In this document: in pieces, positions 1-9,650 of the stretch
Numbering within the stretch: position 1 is the first letter of the stretch
Layout: every line of letters begins with the position of its first letter
Translations under genes and position numbers: made by a program
Notes under the pieces: model-generated
Told to the model about the DNA's origin: nothing
The model's database searches: none
The model's input: the letters and a program-made list of their open reading frames with translations, nothing else
NCBI GenBank assembly: GCA_030604405.1
Contig: JAUVVY010000001.1
Location: 220,899-284,898, forward strand
Direction: 5' to 3'
From: a bacterium
GTDB lineage: Bacteria; Armatimonadota; Zipacnadia; Zipacnadales; UBA11051
DNA: 64,000 nt

Positions 1-2722
1 TTGATGCAATCCCGACCGTCGGTCGCGGCAATTGTAGTGTGCCCTGTTCAAATGCCAGGAAGTAGAAGCCTTCGTCCTTGGGCAGTGCGTCTTCGGCAAA
101 GTCCATGTACTCGCTTATCAGCTTGTAACTGCGGCTGGGTGGGTCATAGCGCCATATATAGTCCCGCGTGTAGCCAATGCTATTTGACGCAGCCAGATCC
201 ATCTCGGCTCCAAAGACGGTAACCATAGCGCCCGCGATCGGCATCTTCTCACCGTAGGGATTGCCGAACTGGTTCCAGCCCGCGGAGAAGTCCACAGAAA
301 CACTGCCCGGCGGCGCGGGGATGCCGCTGATGTTGAGCACCTTCGCAGTCGGGGTGCGATACCAGAAGCCCCGGCCAAGCTGCTGCTCCAGGAACGCAGC
401 GTTGGGCGACTCGGAATAGACGACATAGTCCCCGTCGTCGCCCAGAGTGGGATTCCAGCGGGCCAGTGACAGGTCGGCGGGGTCATCCACCCCGAAGATG
501 TCGCCCATGTTGCTGTTGTGGGGTACCGCGCCGATGGCGATCATGCTCAGCCCCGGCGCAAAGACGACCGTAAAGTTGGGGCTGGCGACGACCGGCCCCA
601 CACAGATAGCCTCGGTGATCTCGTTGGGCTCCAGCTCGTCGTCTTGGACGGTGACGGCGTAGTAATACTCCGTGCCGTCAACGACTTCTTCTTCAGCAGT
701 CTCGGGGTCGTCCTCGTCAACGTAGCTCTTCTGGTCGCCGTCGGTGATGATCGCTATCGGCTGTTCCAGGGCGGTTACATTAGTGAACGGCGCCTCGGCC
801 CGCCACACCCGGTAAGCCCCGAAGTCATCGGGCGGACTGTAACTGTTCCAACTCAGCGAGATAGCCCCGCCGTCATCACCTTGAACATCGTCGGCGACCA
901 GATCGCCCTCTTCAAGCGCCGCTGGCGCGGTGTCGTCGCGGGCTTCCGCGGCCATGGTCGGGTCGGTGAAGACTTCGGTGGAGGCGTCGCGAACGCCCAC
1001 ACGATAGTAGTATGGCGTGTAGTCAGTCACCGGGCTGTCCACATAGCTTGTGATGCCCGGGTCCAAGCTGGCCAACGTGACAAAAGAGGCTTCTTCGCCG
1101 GTTGCAGAGCGCTGCACCCGGTAGCCGATGACATCGTCGAAGCCTCTGCCGTCATCAGCCGATGGCGACCATGCCACCGAGATGCTGCCGCCGTCATCGT
1201 TGGGTGTGTCGTAGGCTGCAACAGTGCGTGGCAGTGCAGGTGGGATGTCCTGCAGGCAGTTCTGGGTATTGACCCGCCCCGCCCCCATCATGCCCACGAA
1301 GCTGGGGTTCATGTCATCTATGTTGTCCGCGGCAGCCCTGATCTGCTTGACAATTCCGGCAGGAGGCATTGCCGGGAAATGCGCCTGAATCAGGGAGACG
1401 AGGCCGGCAACCACGGGACAGGCCATCGAGGTGCCACTCGCGCTTGCGTAAGGATTGATGAAACCGAGTTCCGGCTGGTCAGGATCGTAATAGTACGTAC
1501 TAAGGATATCCTGTCCGGGGGCCATGACATCCACGAAGTTGCGCGATGAGCTGTCAAGGTTACTGAAGTATGTGACACCGTCGTAGCGGTCGGTGGCGCC
1601 GACGCCGATGACGTTGTTGTCGGTAAACTCGGGCCCGTCGTTACATACTGGTGACATCCAGTATCGCGGGTCGTCTGTGAACGCGTAGCCGTAATTGCCG
1701 GCGGCGGCGACTACGGTGACGCCGGCTTCTACGGCATCGACAATCACCTGGGTCCATTGCTCATCATAACCCCCAGCGAGGCTGAGGCTGATTACCCCCG
1801 CGCCGTTGGCGACCGCGTATTGGACGCCGGCTATAATGGTGCTGCTGAACGCGCCACCGTCGTCGGCGAATACCTGGACGGCCATCAGCCGGCAGTTCCA
1901 GTCATGACCGGCCACGCCCTCGCTGTTGTTAGTCATCGCGCCGATAATGCCCGCACAATGGCTACCGTGAGCTGCAGTATCATCCACATAGCCGTTTTCG
2001 TCGTCATCCTCGCCGTTTGGTGTCGGCATCGGGTTATTGTTGTTCTCGGCAAAGTTCCAGCCGTACACGTCATCTATGTAACCGTTGGCGTCATTATCCA
2101 CACCATCGTCGGGGATCTCGCCCTCGTTGATCCATATCCGAGCCATGAGGTCGGGATGGTCTAGATCAATGCCGCTGTCAACTACCGCGACGATGGAGGT
2201 TGTGCTGCCGGTCTGCACGTCCCAGGCCTCCTCAGCGTGAATCAGAGGCCAGTGCCACTGCTGGCTGTACCTGGGGTCGTTGGGAACGCGCAAAAGATAC
2301 ATGAGCCGGTCAGGAGAAGCCAGCCCTACCTCGGGCCTGCCGTTGAAGTCATCAACGGCTTCGACGACGCCTTGGCCGGCGGGGAGTTCGAGCAAGAAGA
2401 GCTCGCCGTCGGGATAGGTGCGGAGAATGCTGGTGCCCGTGTCCGCAAGCAGCGCCTCCACTTCGGCTGGTGTTATGCCCGTGCGCATGCGCACGAGTAT
2501 CTGGCCGGACGCCGCCAGATCAGGAACTGTGCGCACAGTGCCCCCCGGGCCGGGAGCTCTTAACATGCGAGGGGAGACTTGCTCCAGCCTCACCTCGCGC
2601 CCCATCTGAGCCACAGCCGCCTGCGTGATCAGTGTGGACAATACGATCGCAACCAATAGGGCGCGTACACACAAACGCCCAACGCCAGTTTCTGGCCTCA
2701 GTACTCGGCCGGAGTTGATCAC
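1..2722 (-). CDS. Secreted subtilisin-like (S8) serine protease with Fn3-like repeats, 3' end cut by window edge
   Basis: This frame stays open from the left edge to a GTG at 2722 and is absent from the ORF track, probably because it starts with GTG and has no stop in the window. A GGAGGA Shine-Dalgarno lies 8 nt upstream of the GTG. The translation has a signal anchor (about residues 17-38), a fervidolysin-type prodomain (about 60-120), and the S8 catalytic triad in order: Asp182 in DSGID, His252 in HGSHCAG and Ser432 in SGTSMACP. Two fibronectin-III-like modules follow (about 495-700), then a beta-rich C-terminal region reaching residue 907 without a stop. The protein is expected to be exported and to cut proteins outside the cytoplasm, either free or at the cell surface. 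The final anchor or sorting signal lies outside the window. The family call is firm; the substrate is unknown. Confidence 0.93.
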   Translation of the reverse strand, partial: MINSGRVLRPETGVGRLCVRALLVAIVLSTLITQAAVAQMGREVRLEQVSPRMLRAPGPGGTVRTVPDLAASGQILVRMRTGITPAEVEALLADTGTSILRTYPDGELFLLELPAGQGVVEAVDDFNGRPEVGLASPDRLMYLLRVPNDPRYSQQWHWPLIHAEEAWDVQTGSTTSIVAVVDSGIDLDHPDLMARIWINEGEIPDDGVDNDANGYIDDVYGWNFAENNNNPMPTPNGEDDDENGYVDDTAAHGSHCAGIIGAMTNNSEGVAGHDWNCRLMAVQVFADDGGAFSSTIIAGVQYAVANGAGVISLSLAGGYDEQWTQVIVDAVEAGVTVVAAAGNYGYAFTDDPRYWMSPVCNDGPEFTDNNVIGVGATDRYDGVTYFSNLDSSSRNFVDVMAPGQDILSTYYYDPDQPELGFINPYASASGTSMACPVVAGLVSLIQAHFPAMPPAGIVKQIRAAADNIDDMNPSFVGMMGAGRVNTQNCLQDIPPALPRTVAAYDTPNDDGGSISVAWSPSADDGRGFDDVIGYRVQRSATGEEASFVTLASLDPGITSYVDSPVTDYTPYYYRVGVRDASTEVFTDPTMAAEARDDTAPAALEEGDLVADDVQGDDGGAISLSWNSYSPPDDFGAYRVWRAEAPFTNVTALEQPIAIITDGDQKSYVDEDDPETAEEEVVDGTEYYYAVTVQDDELEPNEITEAICVGPVVASPNFTVVFAPGLSMIAIGAVPHNSNMGDIFGVDDPADLSLARWNPTLGDDGDYVVYSESPNAAFLEQQLGRGFWYRTPTAKVLNISGIPAPPGSVSVDFSAGWNQFGNPYGEKMPIAGAMVTVFGAEMDLAASNSIGYTRDYIWRYDPPSRSYKLISEYMDFAEDALPKDEGFYFLAFEQGTLQLPRPTVGIAS

Positions 2723-2779
2723 GGTAGATCTCCTCCTGTTGCTTTGTTCTGGCTTCTCTCGAAGGACGAAGTAGCCCTG

Positions 2780-2808
2780 ATAGTATAACCTATCGAAGCA
2801 CGTGTCAA
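2780..2808 (-). promoter_or_regulatory. Predicted sigma70-type promoter for the S8 protease
   Basis: On the minus strand a TTGACA -35 box is followed after 17 nt by TACTAT as a -10 box, about 60 nt upstream of the GTG start. It lies back to back with the porin promoter in the same 308-nt intergenic region, so the two genes are divergently transcribed. Confidence 0.6.
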
Positions 2809-2840
2809 CAAGTAGAGTATTAGATAGACTCAAGGATGTA

Positions 2841-2869
2841 TTGACGTCGAGTAGCTGAATCTGTATCAT
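2841..2869 (+). promoter_or_regulatory. Predicted sigma70-type promoter for the porin gene
   Basis: TTGACG and TATCAT are separated by 17 nt, leaving a leader of about 155 nt before the porin start codon. The leader contains an open frame (from 2872) in phase with the porin, but it has no good ribosome-binding site and no signal-peptide logic, so I treat it as untranslated. Confidence 0.6.
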
Positions 2870-3030
2870 GTATGGTGTTGTCTGCAAGAAAATCTGAGAT
2901 GGGCGCCTGCGGGCAAGACCTGAATCAGGGTGGGGAACAAAGGAAACAAGCCCTGGCATTTTGCGAAATGTCGCAGGTTAGAGGCCCAGAAGTGCGGCGC
3001 CGCAAACACTGTCTGGGAGGGACAGATGAG

Positions 3031-4068
3031 ATGAAAAAGTATGTAGTGCCGATGATGGTGGTACTGGCCTTTGTGATTGCGGCCTGTGCCAGCGCCCAGG
3101 GCAACTGGGCGGAGAGAGTCAGCATATCTGGCTATTTGCAGTTCAGGTATGAGGGCGGCGACGAGCTGCCTGCGACGATGGATGATCCGGAGGACTTCAG
3201 TCTCCGCCGCGCCTTCTTCAACATCGCGGCGAGTGCCGGCGACAGAACTAACGTGGTATTGACACTCGCGACGTTCGACCGCCTTGAGGACGTAGGCGCT
3301 CTCAACTACAGCACCGACGATCTGATCGTGTACAACCTGTTTATTGACTACCAAATCAATGATCAGTGGTCAGCCAGGTTCGGCCAGGTTCCGACCTACT
3401 TCGGCCTGGAGACGTGGCAGCAGTCCTGCGATCGGCTCGCACTGGAGCGGGCGATGATCCTGGAGGGCGATTGGGCCGGCAGCAACGCGTCGGGCTTCTA
3501 CTTCCTGGGCCCCTCTGACCGCGGTGTGTGGCTGAAACGTGCCGGCGAAGAGAGACAGCCAGATGTCTATCTAGGTGTATGCAACGGCCAGGGCCGCGCC
3601 AGGGACGTCAACAGCAGCAAGAACTACACCGTGGACCTGAAGTGGGAGCGCGACTGGGGTATCTGTGGCGTGAGCTGGTTTGACGGCGACTTGACGGTCG
3701 GCCCTCCCATCGGGGAGCAGTCCCGCGATGCCATCAACGCTTACGTGAAGTTCATGCGCGGCCCCTGGGACGTTCAGGCCGAATGGGCCGACGGCACGAT
3801 GTTCGGCTTCGACCGCGACGGCTGGTATATCCAGGTGGCCAAGGTCCAGGAGGCCAAGGATTGGACACCTTATTTGAAATATGAGGAGCTCAATTCTGCG
3901 GGTCCGGGCACCCCGCTGGACTATGAGGCCATCCACGCCGGTGTCGCCTGGCAGCTCGACGGTAACAACGAGGTAACGCTGCAAGTCTCGGACATTGACT
4001 ATACGCCGGGCGCCGGTCCGACCACGGAAGCGGTTAAGTTCGGCCTTTCGTGGCAGGCCGGATTCTAA
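3031..4068 (+). CDS. Outer-membrane beta-barrel porin, phosphate-selective porin O/P-like
   Basis: I start at the ATG at 3031 rather than the track's 2872 because GGGAGGGAC lies just upstream and the protein then opens with a clean signal peptide (MKKYVVPMMVVLAFVIAACASAQ). The mature protein of about 322 residues alternates polar and aromatic residues as a beta barrel does. It contains SGYLQFRYEG near the N-terminus, then RRAFFNIAAS and a GQVPTYFGLE segment, which are typical positions in the OprO/OprP porin family. It is expected to form a pore in the outer membrane. Substrate selectivity cannot be read from sequence. It is monocistronic, with its own promoter and terminator. Confidence 0.8.
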   Translation: MKKYVVPMMVVLAFVIAACASAQGNWAERVSISGYLQFRYEGGDELPATMDDPEDFSLRRAFFNIAASAGDRTNVVLTLATFDRLEDVGALNYSTDDLIVYNLFIDYQINDQWSARFGQVPTYFGLETWQQSCDRLALERAMILEGDWAGSNASGFYFLGPSDRGVWLKRAGEERQPDVYLGVCNGQGRARDVNSSKNYTVDLKWERDWGICGVSWFDGDLTVGPPIGEQSRDAINAYVKFMRGPWDVQAEWADGTMFGFDRDGWYIQVAKVQEAKDWTPYLKYEELNSAGPGTPLDYEAIHAGVAWQLDGNNEVTLQVSDIDYTPGAGPTTEAVKFGLSWQAGF

Positions 4069-4093
4069 GGGCTACGGCCCTGCAAAGTGCGAG

Positions 4094-4121
4094 GAGGCCG
4101 GCATCAAGCCGGCCTCTTTTT
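4094..4121 (+). terminator. Rho-independent terminator of the porin gene
   Basis: A perfect 9-bp stem, GAGGCCGGC with GCCGGCCTC, closes the loop ATCAA and runs into five Ts. It lies 25 nt after the porin stop codon. Confidence 0.9.
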
Positions 4122-4140
4122 CTGTGTGTTCGCGTCGGAA

Positions 4141-5205
4141 TCAGAAGATGTACACAGGCATGCCGACGGGGACCATTTGGTACAGGATCTTAGCATCGCC
4201 GCGGTGCTGGCGAATGCAGCCGTGCGAGGCCGGGCCGCCCAGCCGGCGATAGAAGCGCGGCGAGGTGGCGTGAATGCCGTGGCTGCCGGTGGAGGTAATC
4301 TGCAGCCAGTAGGGCATCGGGCAGTGGTATGCACGACTCCATGCGCAGGGGTCCTTGCGAAATACCTTACCCATCGCGCCTCGTCGCCTGTCGTATGAGC
4401 CCGGGTGCATCAGAGGCGTCCAGTAGCCCCCGCGCCCCGTGGACACCATGTGCATGCGTTTGACGCGCGCGTCAACGTAATAGTACAGCCGCTGCTTGCG
4501 CTTGATTATCGCGACGCACGTAGAAGCAATGTTGGCAAGCTCTCTAGGGCGGAACCGCACGCCGATTTCGTCGGAGGCCAACAGCTTGCTGCCCGCGTCG
4601 TAGCCGGCGATGCGGATGCGAAAGGCGGAGCTGTCCATCCACGGCACCGCTGCCCAGCGGAATTGGCCATCGTTGGCGATCATCGGAGTGACCAGAGCGC
4701 CAAAGCGGCCTCGGGAGCGGCCCGCCAGCTTGCAACGGTCGTAATAATAGTAGATGCGCACTTGCGCGATGGGCCGGCTAGCCAGCCATCTGAGCGTGAC
4801 CGGCGCGCCCTCGATCCACTCCTCCTCAGGCTGGGGGGAGATGAAGACTATGCGGGGCTCGCCCAGCAGATCGGGCTCAATCCGTAACAGCGCCAGATCG
4901 GCGCGGCTCGAGGCGGGCGGCAGATCGTCAATATCGCCCATCCATGTCGGCTGCTCAAAGCCCTGCGCGACCGGGTCATCCGGCGGCAATGGCTCGACCG
5001 GCAAGTCTTCCTCGGCGCGGCTGACAGTCGCGGCCTGCGCCGACTCGGGTGTCCCTACCTCGTCTTGCTGCAGTGTGTAGGCGGGGTGAAATTCCTGGTC
5101 CGCCGGCAACGGCTCGACCGCAACATCGCTGCTCTGCGGGGCAACAGCAGCTCCCGCAAAAACCAGCGCAGTGATGACTATAGCCAGTGCTCTTGACAAT
5201 AACAT
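4141..5205 (-). CDS. Secreted L,D-transpeptidase (YkuD family)
   Basis: The C-terminal YkuD domain carries the full active site: HGIH (His309) and the SHGCIR motif with catalytic Cys330. An N-terminal signal peptide (about 1-22) is followed by a low-complexity acidic stretch containing two VEPLP(A/P)D copies (residues 30 and 70). An Ig-like domain of the Kre9/KNH-like type comes next (about 117-220). Family members cross-link peptidoglycan or attach proteins to it from the periplasmic side. It lies 48 nt downstream of the PfkB kinase gene on the same strand, so the two may be co-transcribed, but I see no functional link. Confidence 0.9.
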   Translation of the reverse strand: MLLSRALAIVITALVFAGAAVAPQSSDVAVEPLPADQEFHPAYTLQQDEVGTPESAQAATVSRAEEDLPVEPLPPDDPVAQGFEQPTWMGDIDDLPPASSRADLALLRIEPDLLGEPRIVFISPQPEEEWIEGAPVTLRWLASRPIAQVRIYYYYDRCKLAGRSRGRFGALVTPMIANDGQFRWAAVPWMDSSAFRIRIAGYDAGSKLLASDEIGVRFRPRELANIASTCVAIIKRKQRLYYYVDARVKRMHMVSTGRGGYWTPLMHPGSYDRRRGAMGKVFRKDPCAWSRAYHCPMPYWLQITSTGSHGIHATSPRFYRRLGGPASHGCIRQHRGDAKILYQMVPVGMPVYIF

Positions 5206-5253
5206 CAGCCTCGAGATGTGCAGAATCTGTTGCGAGTATTGCTGGCTCGGTGG

Positions 5254-6216
5254 CTACAACGGCTGACGCGCCAACTGCTCGACTTCCTGCCACGTCGGCA
5301 AGGACTGCATGTCAGCACAGCGGCTGATGCGCAGCGACGCAGCGTCACAGGCGATGCGTCCGATCTGGTGCGGTGGCAGGCCCGCCAGATACGCGGCGAC
5401 AAGCCCGGCATGGAAAGTGTCGCCGGCGCCGATGTCGTAGGTTACCTCTACCCGCCTGGCCGCGATAGTGTGCAGCTCGCCTTCTCCATATAGATATGCC
5501 CCGTTTTCGCCATCGGTAATCGCAATCAGCTCGGGCCCCATTTCAGCAATTGCGGCCGCCGCCTCGGTGGGATCGCGCGTACCAGTGAACAGCAGCGCCT
5601 CCTCGCGGTTCATCAGCACAATGTCGGCCAGCGCAAAAGCCTGCTGCTGGATCTCGGCGATCTGTTCGGCCGGCGCCTGCCATGAGCCGGGGCGATAATT
5701 GAGCGCATAAACCACCTCCTGCCCGGCAGCCCTGGCATTTCGTGCCGCCTGCATGGTGGCATCCCGCAGCGGCTGCTTGCGGATTGTGGCCTCACTGAAG
5801 TCGAAAATCTGCGCCCGTCCAATAGTCTCCGGGCCGAGTTCCTCTGCCCGCAAGCTGGCCATCGGGTCGCAATAGCCGGCAAATCGGTAGAAATAGAATC
5901 GCTTGGCCCCGGCCTGATCCATCCAGCAGAAGGACACGGGGGTAAGCTGCCCCTCCACGGCGCGCGCAAGGCCCTCGGTTACCACCCCGAAGCTGTTGAG
6001 CTTGCCCAGCAGCCACTGTCCCAGTTCATCGTCGCCAACACGGGTGATGAAGCCGGTCTTGATCCCCAACCGCGCCAGGGCGGTGGCGAAATTCGATGCA
6101 GCCCCGGATGGCAGGGCCAGGTACTCATCGGCCCGGGTCAGGTCGAGTCCGCTCTGCTGCGGGGTCATCTCCACCAGGCACGAGCCCAGCGCGATTACCT
6201 GCAAATCCGGCGTCAA
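5254..6216 (-). CDS. PfkB-family carbohydrate kinase
   Basis: The protein has the two PfkB signatures: SGAASNFATALARLG at 37-51 and DIGAGDTFHAG at 261-271, with Asp266 as the expected catalytic base. At 320 residues it is the normal length. Fructokinases and 2-keto-3-deoxygluconate kinases are the closest functional classes; the sequence alone does not separate them. A KDG-type role would suit the uronate-rich polysaccharide locus further along, but that is inference. The start is TTG at 6216 with only a weak purine-rich site upstream, and no better in-frame ATG exists. The 163-nt gap to the next gene is a divergent promoter region in which I could not pick convincing boxes. Confidence 0.85.
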   Translation of the reverse strand: MTPDLQVIALGSCLVEMTPQQSGLDLTRADEYLALPSGAASNFATALARLGIKTGFITRVGDDELGQWLLGKLNSFGVVTEGLARAVEGQLTPVSFCWMDQAGAKRFYFYRFAGYCDPMASLRAEELGPETIGRAQIFDFSEATIRKQPLRDATMQAARNARAAGQEVVYALNYRPGSWQAPAEQIAEIQQQAFALADIVLMNREEALLFTGTRDPTEAAAAIAEMGPELIAITDGENGAYLYGEGELHTIAARRVEVTYDIGAGDTFHAGLVAAYLAGLPPHQIGRIACDAASLRISRCADMQSLPTWQEVEQLARQPL

Positions 6217-6379
6217 TATACCTATCCCTTTGACACTGTGAATATCTGCGGATAGGGTAACCTATTCGCTAGCCGGCTGGCCGTCACCTGCCGCGATAGT
6301 TCGTACAAGACAGGACTCACTGGCAGTACGGGCGAATCCATTAGGGGGAAGTAGTTGTTCAGGAAGGGAATGGCGGAAC

Positions 6380-8995
6380 ATGCAATATCGCATTTGCATA
6401 ATTGTCGCACTGCTCTCGATCTGCGCCGCAGGGCCGATCTGGGCTCAGGCTGCGAATGAGAATCTGCTGGCTAACCCGGACCTGGCCAGGAATATTGAAG
6501 GCTGGGTGCGGCATGAGGGCACGAGACTGCAATGGGATGAGGCACGCGGCAAGGCGGCGCCGGGCAGCCTGATGGTGCCGGGCGAGGGCGGCAGGCAAGC
6601 AGCGGTGCAGCAAATCGAGCTCGCCGAGCCGTACAACTGCCTGGAGTTCTCAGGCTGGTGCTATTGCGAGCGTGTGGACGGCGATAAGCCCATGGCAGCT
6701 CTGGATATCGGCATCACGCTGGACAATGGACAGCTTGTATGGTTTGTGCCGATGGGTGCAAAATTGTCCAAGGGCGCGACAGACTGGCAGCAGCTTGCTG
6801 GCCGCTATCTGGCTCCTGAGGGGCGCAAAGTTGCAAGCCTCAAATTCTTCTGCCTCAACTACCGCAACAGTGCGCCGGCGTGGTTTGATGATCTGTCTTT
6901 ACGAGCCTCGCAACTGAAAGTCGAAGCCGCCGAGGTCACTATCCTGGCGGCAATGAGTGTTGAGGGCAAAGAGCGCGAGGCCAGTTTGCGGGCTCTGGGC
7001 GAGTCGATGGGCCAGGAGCTGGCCACGTCGCCGTTGGTGCCGTCGGCGGACGAATGCAAGTTACTGATCGTGCCCGAGTGGGAGAACAGTGACAGGTTCC
7101 TGGAGCAGGTTAAGACCTTTTCATACAGCGGCGGCCGCGTGCTTTTGGCCGACCTGCCGACTGAAGGCACCGGGCTGGCGATGTGGTATTGGCTCTTTGG
7201 CGGCGTCCAGAGAGACGAAATAGTTGCCGACAGCAGTGGGATGGCTGCGGCATGGGCGCCGGAGTACGAGCCGTCATCTCAACAGCTTGCCGAGGCCATG
7301 AAGAGTGTGCTGGCCGCCGAGCCAAAGTTGCCGCCGGTGCCAGAGCCGGCCGCAGCTTGGCCTGCCCCGAAGTTGAGCTTTGACAAGCACGCGGTGTACG
7401 TTGACGGCAGGCCGACACTGCTTTTTGCCGCCGGGGCGTACAGTGTGGGCGCGGACTCGACCGACCCGCCTGCCGACATGGCTGAGTTTGCCGAATTGGG
7501 CATGAACGGGGTCGTGCTGTACGTAAAGACCGACTATCCTGTCGAGGATTTGGGCAGCGTACTGGATGCGGCCCACGAGCACGGCCTGTATTGCCTGCTT
7601 TATCTCCGACACGGGCGTGGTACGCATCATCCCGGTCGTCCGTGGCGGGCCGAGTGGATTGCGAAATTCTCCGCGCTGGCCGGTCACCCGGCGTTCCTGG
7701 CCTGGCTCACCGGCGACGATGTGTTTGGCCGCCACCAGGATATGATGATCCGCACACGAGAGTTAATCCGGCACTATGACAAACGCGCGCTGATCTGCAT
7801 GACGCTGATGGACCTGCGCAGGCCGGAGCGACTCGAGCCGCCACACTGGCGACGCTGGGACGAAGCCTTCGACTTCCCGGTGCCCTACGTCTATACCTTA
7901 CAGCGCGGCGAGGGTTTTCGGACAGCCAGCGCCATGCTGGGCGGTCTGATTGACCTGCAGCGCCTCAGTGACAACGCCGCCGAATGTTTCCCCGAAATGC
8001 CGCACTTTCAGTGGGTCCAGGCGCACATGCAGCAAGATATGTGGAAGAAGCTGGGCCTGGCGGTGCAGGAGCGGTGGCTGCCCACGCCCCAGCAGCAGGC
8101 GTTGCTGGTATTGCATGCGCTTGCAGGCGGCGCCGACGGTCTGCTCTATTTCATGCATCGGTCTATCACCGCGCAGGCAGGGGGGCTGGGTCGCCGCTGG
8201 CAGCTTAAGGTGCTGCATCACCAGCTCAAGCCGATTTCTGAAATCCTACTGCTGGGTGAGAAGCAGCATCTGGAGGTTGAAGGCGAAGCGGCCGCGACCC
8301 TGTTTGATACCGGCCAGCAGGCGGTCATTCTACTGCGCCGCGTGCATGATTTCGACCAGGCGCAGGTCAATATCGGCAGCCCGGTCGCGCTTACTCTAAA
8401 GCTGCCAGAGAAGTTCAACGGCAAGCGCTTCGTGCGAGTCACGCCGCTGGGCACGGAGGCATCGGCGACCGTACTGGATGCGAAGCTGACATTTGAGGCT
8501 TTTGTCGGCTGGGAGATTCTGGCGGCCTCAGCCAATGAGGATGACATAGCCGGCTGGGATGCGGCACTGCACGAGAATTCGGCGGCCATCCGCGAGGCTG
8601 TTATCGAGATTCTACGGGATACCTATCTGAAGACGCAGGCGGTGATACAGGTGCTGGGCAAAGCCGACCTGACCTCGCCCCAGGCACGGGAATTGATGAA
8701 GGAATTCGCGGATTTGGAGGGCTTTCTGCCGCAGGCGGACCTGCCAGCCGATGAATTTGTGCAGCTTGCCGAGGCGCTGCGCCGCGTACTTGGCCGAGTG
8801 CAGGAGGCGCATCTGTCTCAGGCGGGCGCTTTCTGGGCTGCCCGCTCGAAGGAGCCTCTGCCTGAGGCGGCTCGCACTTTCTATGGGCTGCCTTACTTCT
8901 ATCAGCTAGCCGGGACCAATCTGGGTTACGAGCCGGGCCTGATGGGTAAGATGATTGCGGAGTCGAGATCGCAGGACGCGGACAAAGAGCGCTGA
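6380..8995 (+). CDS. Secreted multidomain TIM-barrel glycosidase-like protein
   Basis: An N-terminal signal peptide ends near residue 23 (AGPIWAQAA). Residues 25-175 resemble a jelly-roll carbohydrate-binding domain (ENLLANPDL start, WFDDLSL end). Residues 185-310 look like a Rossmann-type, GATase-like domain common in beta-galactosidase-type proteins. Residues about 333-650 form a GH2/GH42-like TIM barrel that starts at VDGRPTLLFAAG and includes LAWLTGDDVFG. A helical tail ends the protein. I cannot assign the two catalytic acids with confidence, so hydrolase activity is inferred from fold only. It is expected to act outside the cytoplasm on a glycan. It reads away from the PfkB kinase gene. 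Confidence 0.6.
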   Translation: MQYRICIIVALLSICAAGPIWAQAANENLLANPDLARNIEGWVRHEGTRLQWDEARGKAAPGSLMVPGEGGRQAAVQQIELAEPYNCLEFSGWCYCERVDGDKPMAALDIGITLDNGQLVWFVPMGAKLSKGATDWQQLAGRYLAPEGRKVASLKFFCLNYRNSAPAWFDDLSLRASQLKVEAAEVTILAAMSVEGKEREASLRALGESMGQELATSPLVPSADECKLLIVPEWENSDRFLEQVKTFSYSGGRVLLADLPTEGTGLAMWYWLFGGVQRDEIVADSSGMAAAWAPEYEPSSQQLAEAMKSVLAAEPKLPPVPEPAAAWPAPKLSFDKHAVYVDGRPTLLFAAGAYSVGADSTDPPADMAEFAELGMNGVVLYVKTDYPVEDLGSVLDAAHEHGLYCLLYLRHGRGTHHPGRPWRAEWIAKFSALAGHPAFLAWLTGDDVFGRHQDMMIRTRELIRHYDKRALICMTLMDLRRPERLEPPHWRRWDEAFDFPVPYVYTLQRGEGFRTASAMLGGLIDLQRLSDNAAECFPEMPHFQWVQAHMQQDMWKKLGLAVQERWLPTPQQQALLVLHALAGGADGLLYFMHRSITAQAGGLGRRWQLKVLHHQLKPISEILLLGEKQHLEVEGEAAATLFDTGQQAVILLRRVHDFDQAQVNIGSPVALTLKLPEKFNGKRFVRVTPLGTEASATVLDAKLTFEAFVGWEILAASANEDDIAGWDAALHENSAAIREAVIEILRDTYLKTQAVIQVLGKADLTSPQARELMKEFADLEGFLPQADLPADEFVQLAEALRRVLGRVQEAHLSQAGAFWAARSKEPLPEAARTFYGLPYFYQLAGTNLGYEPGLMGKMIAESRSQDADKER

Positions 8996-9037
8996 GGCGA
9001 ACCGCTGAGAACGACTGGACCGGCACCACGCATTTCT

Positions 9038-9067
9038 TTGTCATAACGGGTGTTCTTGTGGTAAAAT
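9038..9067 (+). promoter_or_regulatory. Predicted promoter of the ubiquitin-like operon
   Basis: TTGTCA and TAAAAT are spaced by 18 nt in the 130-nt gap ahead of the first E2 gene. It is the only convincing promoter pair I see in that gap. No operator palindrome is evident next to it. Confidence 0.45.
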
Positions 9068-9125
9068 GACTCAAACTGAACTTTGCACTGCTTCATCCGA
9101 TTCTCTCCTCTGAGGATGCTGTTGT

Positions 9126-9626
9126 ATGAAAAGATCTACGGCTGAAAGGCGAAGCAGCCCACGGCTGCGGCGGCTGTGGGCTGATTATATGGCCCTGAAC
9201 GAACTGGTCAAGCTGAGCGATCTTATCGAGATCGCTCCCGGTGGCGACCCGGCGGACCGCTACCGGGTGCTTTATCGCTGCCGGAGTCTGGTAATCGTAA
9301 CAGGCCAAGATGCCCCGGAGGTTTCAGAGCGGCACATCTGTGATATCTATCTGCACCGCGACTACCCGCAGCGGCCGCCGTACTTGATCTGGCGCACCTC
9401 CATCTTCCATCCCAACATCATGCCGCCCGAACGCGGCGGGGCGGTATGCATCGGCGGCTGGAGCCCCAGTGAGAGCCTGCCCAACCTTGTCTTGCGAGTC
9501 GGGGAAATGATACAGTATAGAAACTTTGACCTCGATGATGTGCTCAACGAGGAAGCCGTGAAGTGGGCCAAGTATCATCAGGACCAGTTTCCGATTGACG
9601 ACAGGCCACTCGCGCCTGGTCACTAA
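9126..9626 (+). CDS. E2 ubiquitin-conjugating-like enzyme (first of two)
   Basis: This 166-residue protein has the UBC fold pattern: an N-terminal helix, central strands, the HPN tripeptide (His95-Asn97), and 11 residues later the active-site cysteine in GGAVCIGGW (Cys108), then helices ending with the motif LNEEAVKWA. E2 enzymes take the activated modifier from E1 as a thioester and pass it to a lysine. It is the first gene of the operon, begins after GAGGA at good spacing, and ends 24 nt before the protease gene. Its C-terminus contains FPIDDR, as does the second E2 encoded downstream, so the two are paralogues. The key residues are intact and I expect it to be active. Confidence 0.92.
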   Translation: MKRSTAERRSSPRLRRLWADYMALNELVKLSDLIEIAPGGDPADRYRVLYRCRSLVIVTGQDAPEVSERHICDIYLHRDYPQRPPYLIWRTSIFHPNIMPPERGGAVCIGGWSPSESLPNLVLRVGEMIQYRNFDLDDVLNEEAVKWAKYHQDQFPIDDRPLAPGH

Positions 9627-9650
9627 TAAGAACCCGTGGAGGCGATAGTC

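Noticed and set aside
518-1549. 343-residue plus-strand frame at the left edge
   Set aside because: It is the antisense shadow of the S8 protease coding frame, which has the catalytic motifs.
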